Below are positions 45,701 through 54,206 of a stretch of 64,000 bases of DNA, piece by piece. The notes beneath the pieces were generated by a model. It was not told where the DNA came from and did not search any database. It saw nothing but the letters and a program-made list of their open reading frames with translations. The DNA comes from Petrosia ficiformis (taxonomy: Eukaryota; Porifera; Demospongiae; Haplosclerida; Petrosiidae), in the NCBI GenBank assembly GCA_947044365.1, contig OX345641.1, forward strand, positions 2,671,460 to 2,735,459, read 5' to 3'. How positions within the stretch are numbered: the stretch's first letter is position 1; each line of letters starts with the position of its first letter. Both the position numbers and the translations under genes were made by a program.

Positions 45701-47539
45701 TTTTGGCCTACTTGCCCTATGGACAAGTGGATCAGAAAGTTAAATTCGAACCCTGAGTGCAACTATATTAGATGATGTTCATGTTGTTTCATGACTACAG
45801 GATGGAAAAACAGCTTTACATCTAGCTGCAGAGAAAGGTCACACTGATATTGTAGATATCTTAGTAAAATATGATCCAGCTATAATGGACATGGATACAA
45901 AGGATAAGGTAAGTGACTTGTAGTAGATGCATGTGCTTATCTATACGTGTGTTTCAAAGGTGTAATTATAATATTAAGTACTGCAGCTATAATAGATGAT
46001 GTTCATGTATAATGAAACTGTTTCATGTCTTGTTCACTACAGGATGGAAAAACAGCTTTACATCTAGCTGTAGAGAATGGTCACACTGATGTGGTTGATA
46101 TCTTAGTAAAACACGATCCATATATGATGGACATGGATACAAAGCATAGGGTAAGTGACTTGTAATAGATGCATGTGATTATGCACTATGCTTCAAATTG
46201 TGTAGTTATATACATGAATATTAATTAATGCAACTATTAGAAGATATATTAATGATACTGCAGAAAAGCAAAAGTGCTTTACATCTGGCTGTAGAGAGTG
46301 GTCATACCGACATCAATGGCATGCTGAGGCAGGTGTCTCACCAAAAGCTGACTTAGCTTGACCTACCAATCGTGCCTCTGAGTTAATTAGTCTCATCTCA
46401 GTATTATGCACGTTACGTCAGGAACGCGTTTATTGTTTTCATAGTTATTTTAGTTAACCAAAATTGTTATTATAATATTATTGTTCCCAACAGATTATAT
46501 GTATTGACTAATTAAGGATGTGTAATAATTGACCACCCCCTCTATGAATAATTAATTAGCCCAAAAAGGTTTGGTGTGCTTTGTGTGCCAGAATGTAATA
46601 ATTTATTTGAAAGTATTTCATTAATTGTATTTATTCATATTGTATTTGCTACAGTTTGCATTGAAGCATGCACATGAAATTATTTTGACTTACTGTATTA
46701 ACTATATTCAAATCACAGTGTAACCATTACATATAAAGATGAATGCTTTCTGCACAGTACCCTTACCACTGTGGTACATGTATATTTTCCTCTACCATGT
46801 TGATGAGGGTTCTGCACTTCACGGCATTCGAAATTGCACTGCAAATAAAGAAGATCTATGCATGTAGTTCATTTGGCTCAGCCTGGCCCCTTTGAAATAT
46901 ACCTCAAAACACTTCATTCATACTGTTTGTGAATGCTGAAATACTATGCAACACTACTTGCTTTATATTATATATAATAATGTGATTATTTCAGTAGTGA
47001 AGCAATAGAAATAATAGTCTACCAGTGTGAGCTTTCATTAACATCCCAGGTGTCCTCCGAATTTAGAGAAAAAAAGCAGCAACCATGAGACATTAAACAT
47101 TTCTCATGTATTTTTTTTAATATTTTCGTTTTAAGTCCATGTGAGCGCCTCCATCAGAATTGTAGCTTTAACACAGTCTCCTTAATTCTCTAAGTTGTTG
47201 AGATTAATTAATAACTTATATAAAGTGTTTATTATTTTTGTCTAATTCAATTCACTTTTCAACTGTTATCACAAACCTATGTAGACTTAATAATTTATCA
47301 CATATTATTAGTTGTTATATTACTTATATATTTATCATCTCTATAAATGGTTAATATTGCAGCTATTGGGGGTACCTGTTTCTTCCCGTCTTGTTGGTTA
47401 TCACTCTTATAAAACATCTGATTCTGGTTACCACTCTCAGATTTCCAGTCACTCTCGTTCTGTTGATAACAAATCAACTAAAACTATGTCACATATCACA
47501 CCATCAGAGGATATCATTAAAAAAACTGAGATAAATTAA
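33394..47539 (+). CDS. Gene C: CARD-X-ankyrin protein with decayed 3' half
   Basis: Exons: 33394-33754 (CARD), 34698-35632 (X), 35894-35956 (cap), 36475-36555, 36655-36750, five ankyrin exons 36888-38108, cap 38258-38320, 39133-39210, 39885-39980, ankyrin exons 42699-42797 and 42890-42988, then 44293-44397, 44525-44629, 45801-45908, 46043-46150 and terminal exon 47363-47539. The first ankyrin array seen in A and D is missing: the X exon is followed directly by a cap exon. Lesions appear from 42980 on: an in-frame TAA, a split repeat, a lost donor and a lost C-terminal CARD. The 5' half is intact and could give a CARD-X-ankyrin protein; because exons are phase 0, skipping the 42890 exon would restore the frame. 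Confidence 0.75.
34698..35632 (+). CDS. Gene C exon 2: X domain and acidic linker
   Basis: A 935-bp exon codes 311 residues. Residues 1-45 are a helical lead (VVLAAEKLKEEFEGLL). A helical part carries LKLRLNWFVSSEKQNTPPVQ, ILNYLINKNFIGYLNYELLK and YEAHHDKFIRLANFNTIIDV. A second part carries PASPIGLPKF, NIYSWKELVEKQFNWPSHI, SISRNCIILTYSVL and APAVVRDLTNQDVLALLENQ, which looks like alternating beta and alpha structure. About 90 residues of acidic Glu/Ser/Asp-rich linker close it (REENTEDKLPTEMENLKL). I do not recognise a named family; the FLNYELL-type helical segment recalls unnamed domains in cnidarian and sponge predicted proteins. Lies between CARD and ankyrin in every copy. Confidence 0.75.
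35894..35956 (+). CDS. Gene C first cap exon
   Basis: A 63-bp exon ([18 protein letters not shown]) with flanking introns matching those at 6214-6901 and 60483-61192. It directly follows the X exon, indicating that unequal recombination removed the whole first ankyrin array of this gene. Confidence 0.75.
36475..36750 (+). CDS. Gene C entry exons, first set
   Basis: Exon 36475-36555 (81 bp, [20 protein letters not shown]) and exon 36655-36750 (96 bp, NRALLEAVKLNNITIIERLI). The flanking intron tail (AAGTAATATTCTGTTACTTT) is almost identical in genes A and D. Confidence 0.8.
36888..38108 (+). CDS. Gene C ankyrin exons, first block
   Basis: Exons 36888-36986, 37187-37285, 37487-37585, 37717-37815 (99 bp each) and 38019-38108 (90 bp, ending GADVDS). 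Three of them carry LVRHGANVNTK and are each followed by an intron starting GTAAGAAACTTGTATGATTT with one extra 113-bp intron unit. Exon type and intron type thus travel together. Confidence 0.9.
38258..38320 (+). CDS. Gene C second cap exon
   Basis: A 63-bp exon ([18 protein letters not shown]) after an AATATAG acceptor, donor GTAAGT. It matches the exon beginning at 63961 in gene D, including its upstream intron (GGTTGCAAGCATTTCTATGT in D). Confidence 0.8.
39133..39980 (+). CDS. Gene C entry exons, second set
   Basis: Exon 39133-39210 (78 bp, [20 protein letters not shown]) and exon 39885-39980 (96 bp, [20 protein letters not shown]). The intron between them is enlarged to 674 bp by an inserted foldback (39464-39596) and other sequence. 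Confidence 0.8.
39464..39596. mobile_element. Foldback MITE with GTGTAGCCC loop
   Basis: The left arm ATAGGCCTGTTTGGAGGCAG, then TATGGGCATATAACAC, is inverted at GGTGTTATATACCCATACCT, then GCCTCAAAACAGGGC. The loop contains GAGGGTGTAGCCCGAG; the foldback at 45211-45366 has GAGGGTGTAGCCCAAG. Confidence 0.7.
40700..42620 (-). mobile_element. LINE (non-LTR) reverse-transcriptase fragment
   Basis: Minus-strand peptides in order: TNSTCAWAKYKHARH-like linker region, LLNSYFCSYFSQT, LKVNTATGPDGISSLTIRHT, SYITPICKDFDPAQACNYRP, ISSGVPQGSILGPLLF and a C-terminal tail near 40720-40990. The (A/V)TGPDGI, NYRPIS and GVPQGSILGP motifs are those of CR1/jockey-type reverse transcriptases. Several frameshifts and stops show it is dead, and the endonuclease is missing. 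A direct duplication containing TAAAGCACCAACAACAGAAT lies at about 42378-42430. It sits in an intron of gene C, antisense to it. Confidence 0.8.
42699..42988 (+). CDS. Gene C ankyrin exons with premature stop
   Basis: Exon 42699-42797 ([18 protein letters not shown]) is intact. Exon 42890-42988 (DRRAPLQVAVEKGQKDIV) has TAA at 42980-42982, three codons before the GTAAGG donor. The exon keeps its 99-bp length and splice sites. Confidence 0.8.
43109..43195 (+). pseudogene. Decayed ankyrin exon of gene C
   Basis: ATAGAAGCAGTCTTTTACAT, then an internal deletion, then TCTTACTAAAACATGGTGCC. The acceptor region is shortened to TCTACAAG and stops are in frame. Probably skipped. Confidence 0.65.
43359..43545. 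mobile_element. MITE with TATAGYCCTAAAT ends
   Basis: The left end TATAGCCCTAAATGTTTGC is inverted as GCAAAAATTTAGGACTATA at the right. No coding sequence. Confidence 0.65.
43625..43850. mobile_element. Foldback element, family H, one end lost
   Basis: The left part carries AACATTTTCAATAAAAATGA and GTAGGGACGTCAAAGCCC as in other family members. The core is a strong hairpin: AGGACCCAAAATTAAACAAA at 43724 pairs with TTTGTTTAATTTTGGGTCCT ending at 43850. The matching right terminus is not present. Confidence 0.65.
44293..46150 (+). CDS. Gene C late ankyrin exons with lengthened loops
   Basis: Exons 44293-44397 and 44525-44629 (105 bp each) and 45801-45908 and 46043-46150 (108 bp each) code repeats such as DGKTALHLAAEKGHTEVV with longer loop ends (HDPYMHMSRPDK, YDPAIMDMDTKDK). 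Donors are GTAAGT rather than GTAAGG. These length variants match the last repeat of gene A (9203-9310), so they are a distinct C-terminal repeat class. Confidence 0.85.
44937..45206 (+). mobile_element. Probable Crypton-type transposon fragment
   Basis: The + frame gives DDIMQAIQSRIPKKTLQTTK, WAYSIWN, a stop, then DELTQMTASRMDELLAQFIM and YPPKTLFQLIASLQRHLRKN. The IPKxTLxxTKWA and YPPxTLxxxxxxLQRxLR pattern recalls the N-terminal part of Crypton-derived (DUF3504-type) animal proteins. Only this part remains; the tyrosine recombinase core is not seen and a foldback element begins at 45211. Confidence 0.55.
45211..45366. mobile_element. Perfect 40-bp TIR foldback MITE
   Basis: TTAGAGCCCTCGTGAGAGTG and the next 20 bases are exactly inverted at the right end (to AGGGCTCTAA, 45366). 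The loop contains GAGGGTGTAGCCCAAG. Perfect arms suggest a young insertion. It abuts the Crypton-like fragment. Confidence 0.85.
45384..45755. mobile_element. TIR element with CAGGGYTCGAATT ends
   Basis: The left end CAGGGCTCGAATTTGCAC is inverted as TTAAATTCGAACCCTG at the right. Inner tracts GGACAAG recur in both orientations. No open frame of note. Confidence 0.7.
46265..46600 (+). pseudogene. Gene C ankyrin exon split by an old MITE
   Basis: The first half (AAGTGCTTTACATCTGGCTG) is followed by the diverged counterpart of the element at 9457-9770. The second ankyrin half seen in gene A is absent here. Confidence 0.65.
46655..46682 (+). pseudogene. Gene C short exon without donor
   Basis: FALKHAHE corresponds to SALQHAHENK of gene B (25146-25184). 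After a good GCTACAG acceptor the segment AACAAAGTAAG is deleted, so the splice donor is gone. The C-terminal exon cannot be joined through this exon in the normal way. Confidence 0.75.
47363..47539 (+). CDS. Gene C terminal exon: degron-like tail, CARD lost
   Basis: Codes LLGVPVSSRLVGYHSYKTSD followed by SGYHSQISSHSRSVD and stops after IIKKTEIN. The DSGYHS motif (47420-47437) is kept as in gene B. Comparison with 26195-26423 shows that the segment coding most of the C-terminal CARD-like domain is deleted; fragments such as AAATTAAAAGATATA and CTCTAAGAAGAGTATTTAA remain after the stop. Confidence 0.75.
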   Translation, partial: LLGVPVSSRLVGYHSYKTSDSGYHSQISSHSRSVDNKSTKTMSHITPSEDIIKKTEIN

Positions 47540-47875
47540 AAGATATAGCTTGAGTACGAGTAAAGTACTGTCTCTAAGAAGAGTATTTAATAATTAGAAA
47601 TTTGTTTAGAAGTTTGATTAGAAGTTGTGTAATTATACATATAGGTTATAGGTCTAGGTCTATGTTTTTTATTAAGATACTCAGTTCAAATGTTTTGTGA
47701 ACCGATTATTTTTATGTTGCATTGTAATTATAGTTTCATGTTTACGCAATTGATTATTTTGACGAGCACAAAAAGGGGCGCGACTGATAGTGGGTGTTAT
47801 CCAGAAGAGCAAAAATGGCTGTGTAAGGTAATGGCCACTTGTACGTAACACAACAATGATAACTGTCCATCGATA

Positions 47876-48020
47876 TGTCTACCAAGAGTGAAATATTGGC
47901 TACTAAGGGAGCATAAAAAAAATTGATCAACGTCCTGAGCACATGAATGTAATTATTCTAATCAGTGAAGTATTGGAGGGTCTGCAAGACATTCGATTCA
48001 AAACTGAGGAACGGTAGGAG
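47876..48020 (+). pseudogene. Relic of a CARD-like first exon, copy 2
   Basis: MSTKSEILATKGA aligns with VHTKNEVLRRKGLEGA of gene B exon 1, then after a stop KIDQRPEHMNVIILISEVLE and GLQDI. About ten residues between are deleted. It is the counterpart of 26783-27465 and keeps a different portion of the exon. Confidence 0.65.
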
Positions 48021-48539
48021 AAAGTTCATGAAATCTTTGATGGTATGTAGTGTATGGTAACTATTGTATAATCAGTTGTTTTTAGTAAATGCAATGTGAT
48101 TGCTAATATTTACACACCTACACTGACGAGTTCTTCTGCTGAGATTATTCATAATTACTGATTATATCTGTATAAGTTGTGTTTAGAGTTCTGTAATTAA
48201 TTTACTATATGCCATAAAGACATGGGTGTGGTCCACCAAGCCATAGCCAGTTATTTCTGTCATGAAAGGTGAAGGTTTCAGTAAAAATTGCTAGCTAACA
48301 GAAGTAACTGGCCCTATGGGTCGGTGAACCTCATGCTGTGACGTATATTAATTATGCAGAACCTAAACTTCACATGCACTGTTATATCTAAAATTTGGAT
48401 GCATTTAATATGTAGAGATAAGTGTAAGTGTTCTAGGTTATCTCTATGGGTACAATTGTAACTGAGAATTGTGAAAGTTATGTCTGCCTCTCTTTCCCAT
48501 CTGATTATGTAAAATGGTTAATTAAAAATGTCAGAGTAA

Positions 48540-48770
48540 AAAAACATTTTCATTAAAAATAAATGAAGATGTAGGGATGTCAAAGCCCCAAAAATGCGAA
48601 CAAGGTCGGGAGGTTAACGTAGTACCCAAAATTGAACAAACCACTTCCATATAACCCTACATAAGTACAGTTCTTTGTATTTTGCTTTATATCGGTATAC
48701 ATATAAGTACTTGTTGGGTTTTGACATCCCTACATCATCTTTTTTTATTGAAAATGTTTTTTTATTATGT
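48540..48770. mobile_element. Foldback element, family H, full copy
   Basis: AAAACATTTTCATTAAAAAT, then GATGTAGGGATGTCAAAGCC, is inverted at 48721-48770 (GACATCCCTACATCATC, then ATTGAAAATG). The core again has CCATATAACCCTACATAAGT. Confidence 0.7.
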
Positions 48771-48852
48771 TCTTAGTGTTGGATGTTACTTTGTGGCTCC
48801 TAAACTGCTCTATAATGAATGTAATAATCATACATCAAGAGTCATCTGTTTT

Positions 48853-49008
48853 GTACACAGGGTTTTAGCCAAAGGAGATTGGCCCATCCTCTTTCCTTGT
48901 CACGATTCTATTGATGTGGTTATAGGAATACAATTAGGCTTTTGATGTGGTCATGCTTTTGAGATTGGCACCTTTCATTCTCTGAGCTCTGGCTAAAACC
49001 TTGGTACA
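48853..49008. mobile_element. Short TIR element, copy 2
   Basis: The ends TGTACACAGGGTTTTAGCC and GGCTAAAACCTTGGTACA match the copy at 28966-29120 nearly base for base. Confidence 0.7.
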
Positions 49009-49467
49009 GGAAGCCAATGAAATTGTCATGTCCATAAATTGTAATTATATATAAATGTTTAGTTTATTGATTATAAATACTTACTTTTTACATGTATTAA
49101 TTAGTCTTTTAATTACATGTATAGGCACATGCTTTATATACTGAAGCTGTTTCCATCGCTATGGCAATGATCTGTAATCAATGAAGCACGATTAAGAGCA
49201 CAACCATGGTGGAATATTGAAGACACGGATGTGGAATCTGAAATAAGAAAATTAGAGAAAGAAGTTGATAAGATTAGATTAGAAGGTATTCTACACTCAC
49301 ATGTACGTAAGTATGTGTACATGTACATGTATATACGTGTACTTGTACTTTTATATATTATATGCATAGACTGTTCATGTATATATGTAGTATGCATATA
49401 TACATGAAATTTCATATGCCTAGCATGCTAGAAATAGCCGTGGACAAACACACACACAACAAACAAA

Positions 49468-49630
49468 CAAGCAGCCACAATGGCTTTATTAAGCACAGCC
49501 ACAAAGGGTCTAGAAAACATTAAAGCAGCCACTTTGGCTTAGAAAAATAATCAGCCACAATGATTCAGAAAAATAATAATCAACCACTATGGCTTAGAAA
49601 AGAAGCAGCCACAATGGCTTAGAAAATTAA
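49468..49630. repeat. Minisatellite, copy 2
   Basis: About six units around GCAGCCACAATGGCTTAGAA, fewer than in the array at 29531-29780. Confidence 0.75.
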
Positions 49631-49737
49631 GTAAAAATGGAACACCAGATGACAATACAAGTCTTGAGAACCGGGAATGGTGGGTTAAAAATCTTCGATG
49701 GCTGGCCAACTCTCCCCAATCATCCAGTGTCCATATA

Positions 49738-50125
49738 CACTGCAAAAACAGAATTTTAAAAATAACATAATGTGTATTGGTTAGTACAGTTGCAAGGATT
49801 TGACAATTAGTTGGTTGTTCAGTATACATAATCTAACACCATAGCTACTTTGGTCTAATTATATTAAAATACGTAAAGGGTATATATGTATCAATTATCA
49901 TGCCTAATATCTCATATTAGATGCACAAAGAAGGTTTGGAAACCCAAAATAATATCATTAAAATATTCGTCTGCTTCTTTGTATATCTATTAGACTAGAT
50001 AGGGAAATTAAAATTACAACAACATATATATCACCATGCAGTCAACATGACCAATTAAAATACAAGTTCCTTGCAACTGTACTAACCAATACATTAGTTA
50101 TTTTAAGAATTTTATATTTGCAGTG
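49738..50125. mobile_element. MITE family 1, complete copy
   Basis: CACTGCAAAAACAGAATTTT to the complementary TTTTATATTTGCAGTG, 388 bp, with TA on each side (49736-49737 and 50126-50127). It is the reference for the truncated copy at 29880-30239. Confidence 0.8.
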
Positions 50126-50368
50126 TAATAATATATTTGTATAACAAGTACAAAACATAATGCAACTCACAAACAAAGAAGAGAAGCACAGAGCTGCTGT
50201 AATCTTAAGTTGGTCACATGTGCATTGCCTGAGCAGTGAGCTACACTAAGCACCTGCTCTTATAAAAGCAGCTGGCAATCATGGACTACACATGCAACAC
50301 ACAAAAGAAGCACTGATTAGTACTGATTACAATTTAGAATGATAAGTACTAATCAATGCCTAGCATTT

Positions 50369-50745
50369 CTAATAGTCACATTTTTTGTCAAAGCCATCAA
50401 CCGGCAAGCAAATACCTTTCTTGATATGTTTGTGTACACTACAATTAAATTTAGACAAAAATAGGTGCATGTATTCTAAAAACGTTTTAAAGATAAAACA
50501 TAGCTTAGTATACCTGAATCCTTGTTGTATTAAATGGGTAGTTAACTTATAACCTCTGTCTGTAAAATCTTTAAAAGAATTGCATATCCTACCAATTCTT
50601 ATTAATTGTGAAATATACACTTCATAAGCAGGTTAAGTGGGAATATTACTACATAAATGGGGAAAGTTAACTATATTAAAACCAAAATTGTCTCTTTTAT
50701 CAAAAATGGTAGTGTGGTATTTCCCGTTTTCTCTTTTAATATCTA
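50369..50745 (-). pseudogene. Retroelement polyprotein C-terminal fragment, copy 2
   Basis: Minus-strand peptides YISQLIRIGRICNSFKDFTD, RGYKLTTHLIQQGFRYTKLC and IFKTFLEYMHLFLSKFNCSV extend the fragment seen at 30294-30540 toward its C-terminus. The pattern resembles the post-polymerase region of animal retroelement proteins. No polymerase motif remains. Confidence 0.6.
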
Positions 50746-51178
50746 AATAGGATAGTATAGTTGTACATGTACATGTATATACAGTATAATTTCAATAAAC
50801 AGTACAGTAATTACTCAGTAGTTTCATTTCCACTCTATAGTAGTTTAACAGTAGTTTTAACAGTAATTGGTATACTTGTCAATTCAACACCACAGTAGTG
50901 AGACAGTAATTACTATATATACTGACAGTACAACTAAGGTAATTACTGTTACTGTATATATGGTGAATGTTTATTGACACTACTGTATTTAGTAGTTCCA
51001 AAATAGATTAAACTTACTTTATGATCAATGCACATGTATGTACACTATGTGCAATCTTTGCAACATGTAGCCAAAATTTTCAAAGAGGGACTTCATTATA
51101 TTGTTAATTTTAACTCTCACTAATCACCCATCTTGTACAGTTAGCCAACAAAGTTTGTTATCTAATAACCTTAATTAA

Positions 51179-51774
51179 CCCTTGGAGGACTGAGCTTGTT
51201 TTTCAAAATTCTTCCCATTTCCAACACTGGCGACTCTATGGCATATATTTTGGCCATCTGTCACTTTCTCTACCCAAAACCTGGCTTCTTTTCCAACATG
51301 GAGTACTACTTCTACCAACTTGCTTACCAGGACTCATAAGTCCCCAAACGCTTTGTAGGATTAAATCAAATGCAGTGCTCTCCCTCTTTTGACTGGAACT
51401 GGGGCAAACAAAATGACCCCACTGCATGTTGGCACTAGCTGCACCTACAATTTCAGGTTCTTTAGCAAGTGAAATGCCTCAGGTACCCACCAGAGCACGT
51501 TGGCGGAGTCACTGAAACCACAATTTGTGTGGGTGGCGAGGAAGCTGCGCTCCCTTCGAATCACCATTAACGGGGGACACCCCCTTTAAAATTCCCCCCA
51601 TAGTCATTATTTAGGCCATAGGGCGGCTGAAAAACCATCAACTGTTTTAGCCATTTTCATTGGCTTGGGTCTGACATCAATTGCAAGCATTTGGAGAGCT
51701 TCGTAATGGTAGGAACATACTCCAAACCACGTAGGGGTCAAATGTCACATATATGTGACATCAATCTTCTAGGG
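51179..51774. mobile_element. piggyBac-like non-autonomous element at TTAA
   Basis: The 596-bp insert begins CCCTTGGAGGACTGAGC and ends CTTCTAGGG, with TTAA at 51175-51178 and 51775-51778. The right end read inward is CCCTAGAAG, close to the canonical piggyBac terminus. The empty site is visible at about 30945 (ACCTTAATGATAGC), confirming insertion after the B-C/C-D duplication. An extra TTAA precedes the left end. An inner palindrome GTCACATATATGTGAC lies at 51744-51759. No transposase recognised. Confidence 0.8.
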
Positions 51775-52542
51775 TTAATGATAGCTCTTCCTGGATAACA
51801 AATTTCATGCATTTCTTGTGTAAAGCATTTGACCAAAATTATTCAATATCCTTTTTTGCAAATTGCATAATTATGTATACACATGTATTACATAATGTGT
51901 CTGGAAATAAGAATGATCAAATGCTTATCTTTCAATAAGTAAAGGAACCTAACTAATTATTTGACCAAATTTTGAAAAAAGGACCTTGCCCACATCCAAT
52001 TGTTAATTTTGACTCTCACTATTTGTCCATTTTGTACAAGAAGCGAACAAAATTTGCAATCTAAGAAGCTTAATGATAGCTCTTCCTGGATACCAAATTT
52101 CATAGACTTTCTATGTGAACGGCTAAAATAGGAAGGGATCGAAAGTAAGCATTTGATCAAAATTATTTAGTGGGTGGGCAAGACCAATTTCGTAAATTCA
52201 TTTGCATAATTATAATTATATAATTATATTATAATAATGTGTCTGTGAATATGAAAATCAATCACATGGGAAATAGAATACGGAAACTAACTGAATTTAG
52301 TATATCTATGGGGCAATACCTGGTGTTTCTAAATACTAAATTTACATTCTAGTTGCCTCCTGTTCAAAATGGCCAAATAGGCTCCTTTGAATCATCTTTT
52401 AGTGACTGAATTTTTCATGTATGGTCACATATATGTATATAATTTGTTGCAATCTTTGTACCTGAATATATTATTTACAATTCTTTATGTGTCACTTTAA
52501 TTCCTGTTAGTGAATTATTTTTTTTGCTTGATCAAAACGTTG

Positions 52543-53665
52543 GGTTCAGGAACTCTTCTAATCAAGAAAAGTTCGTTTGGATGCTGTACTCTAATGAAGA
52601 AAGAGATTCCTACAATTATCACATGACCCCAAATCATGTGATCTCATTGCTGGGTTTGTATCTACAGCATGTTTTGATGTTTGTACATTAGCTGAAAATG
52701 GTATTATACATGTAATGAGTGTTTAAAGAGAGTTATTGGTTGAATTTGCATGTGGAAATTTTCACTACCAATGTTTGAGGAAATGATTACTTTATTATTC
52801 TGTATCTGTAGACTCGTATTCTCTATCTTCCTACTTCACTACACATACCATCTCATGTTGGTCCAACTAATACAAGATTTAGAGCTCTTTTTCCTCTTAA
52901 ATTATCATCAGGAAGTCTGAGAGTCAGAGTGACTCAAGAGACAAAGTTAGTAAGAATTTGCGTTATGTGTACAAATAGAAAAGGAATTTGTTGTACATGT
53001 ACATCTAGCTAGTATGCTTATTTGTCCTTCATCCTTGACACATTTTGTTGGTCTTCTATACAAAATGGTACGATAGTGAGGTCATTATCATAGTGAATTA
53101 AATTGTATTACTTGATAGCATGTATATGTATGTACCATGCATGAGTTTAACAGTATTGTTTGGTAACATAAAGTTTAGTATTTAGAAATGAATTGTTTTA
53201 TTGTTTTTTGGTAGCTCCCCTGATGTTTAGTTTCAGTAGTCTACCTTCAATTCTTGAGTTTCATATAAATATAATTATGATCTTTTTAATCGTAATCACA
53301 AGAATAACACATTTGCATCAATATCAATTCTTATTCTTTGTACCTTCAATCCTGTAAAGAACACCTCACTTCTATCTAATTGTTAAAGAGACTCTGCTAT
53401 AATCATTTGAGTTTAGACAGCTAGATGATTTACTTAAGTATTTATGTTTTTAACTATTAGTCAGAATTTCATTTCATTTCAATTAACACAGGGAACTTCA
53501 AGAAGAGAAAATGGTTGTCATTGACGACTCCTTTGAGCAAGAGGTGTGGTATAAAGGAAACAAGAGAGGTTGAATATTGACAGTAGAGTTCTGGCATCCA
53601 GACTTGTCAGAAACAAAAAGAACTACACTCTCTTCATTATAAATTTATGTTAGACGTTTTTTTTT
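52543..53665 (+). pseudogene. Aspartyl/asparaginyl beta-hydroxylase-like relic, copy 2
   Basis: Same three blocks as 31685-33195: NSSNQEKFVWMLYSNEERDS with a frame break after HMTP; HIPSHVGPTNTRFRALFPLK (about 52848-52918), which keeps the family Gly; and EEKMVVIDDSFEQEVWYKGN, then a stop, then TVEFWHPDLSETKRTT in the same frame (53493-53665). The key His of FEHEVW is Gln here too, so it was lost before the duplication. Confidence 0.75.
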
Positions 53666-53842
53666 TAATTTTCATCAATAATAATTATTACAGTTAATGT
53701 AACCAACTGATGTTGAACTATAGATATTATCTATGGCTGAATGAACAAAATTAAAAGTAGGATAGAGTTGAACCTGAAGAAAGTGTGCATATCACTACCT
53801 GTTATAGGGGCAGGGCCATAAGCTTGTTAGGGTGTGTTTACA

Positions 53843-54206
53843 ATGGAGAAGCCTAAACTCGTTGCGAAGTCAAAGCACAGCCAGGTTCTTCGGGATCACC
53901 ATAATGAACTGTGTAAAGTATTCAACTGTGTTGCTGATGAAGTATTGCTGGATTTCGCAGGAGAACTATATTCAAAACACATCATTGACAGAGAAACCAA
54001 AATTGCAGTAATTAGAAAGAAAGGACACGAAGGTGCAGACTTACTCATGGATCGGGTAGAGATTAAGATCGACCAAAGCCCTACAAGCCTAGTAATAGTT
54101 TTGCAGGTCATGGCAAAGGTGGAGATTCTAAAGCACATTCTTGAAAAGATTCAAAATAAAAGAGATGCCACTAGACTGGAAGCTGAGGACATGGAAACTG
54201 AGTCAA
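53843..54206 (+). CDS. Gene D exon 1: CARD-like death-fold domain
   Basis: Starts MEKPKLVAKSKHSQVLRDHH, about 90% like gene C exon 1. One extra residue gives FNCVADEVLLDFAGELYSKH. Helical segments GADLLMDRVEIKIDQSPTSL and EILKHILEKI follow. It ends in phase 1 at TCAA|GTGTGT. The conserved upstream GGTGTGTT and the ATG shared with gene C support the start. Confidence 0.8.

Larger units (their letters stand above)
47540..53842. other. C-D intergenic region (copy of B-C)
   Basis: It contains the same series as 26424-33393: CARD relic 47876-48020, family H foldback 48540-48770, short TIR element 48853-49008, minisatellite 49468-49630, MITE 49738-50125, retroelement fragment 50369-50745, tandem repeat interrupted by a piggyBac-like element (51179-51774) and the beta-hydroxylase-like relic. 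Many tracts of 50 bp or more are nearly identical. Confidence 0.75.

Noticed and set aside
51236..51427. Possible transposase frame inside the piggyBac-like element
   Set aside because: 63 codons with no piggyBac transposase motif; the element looks non-autonomous.
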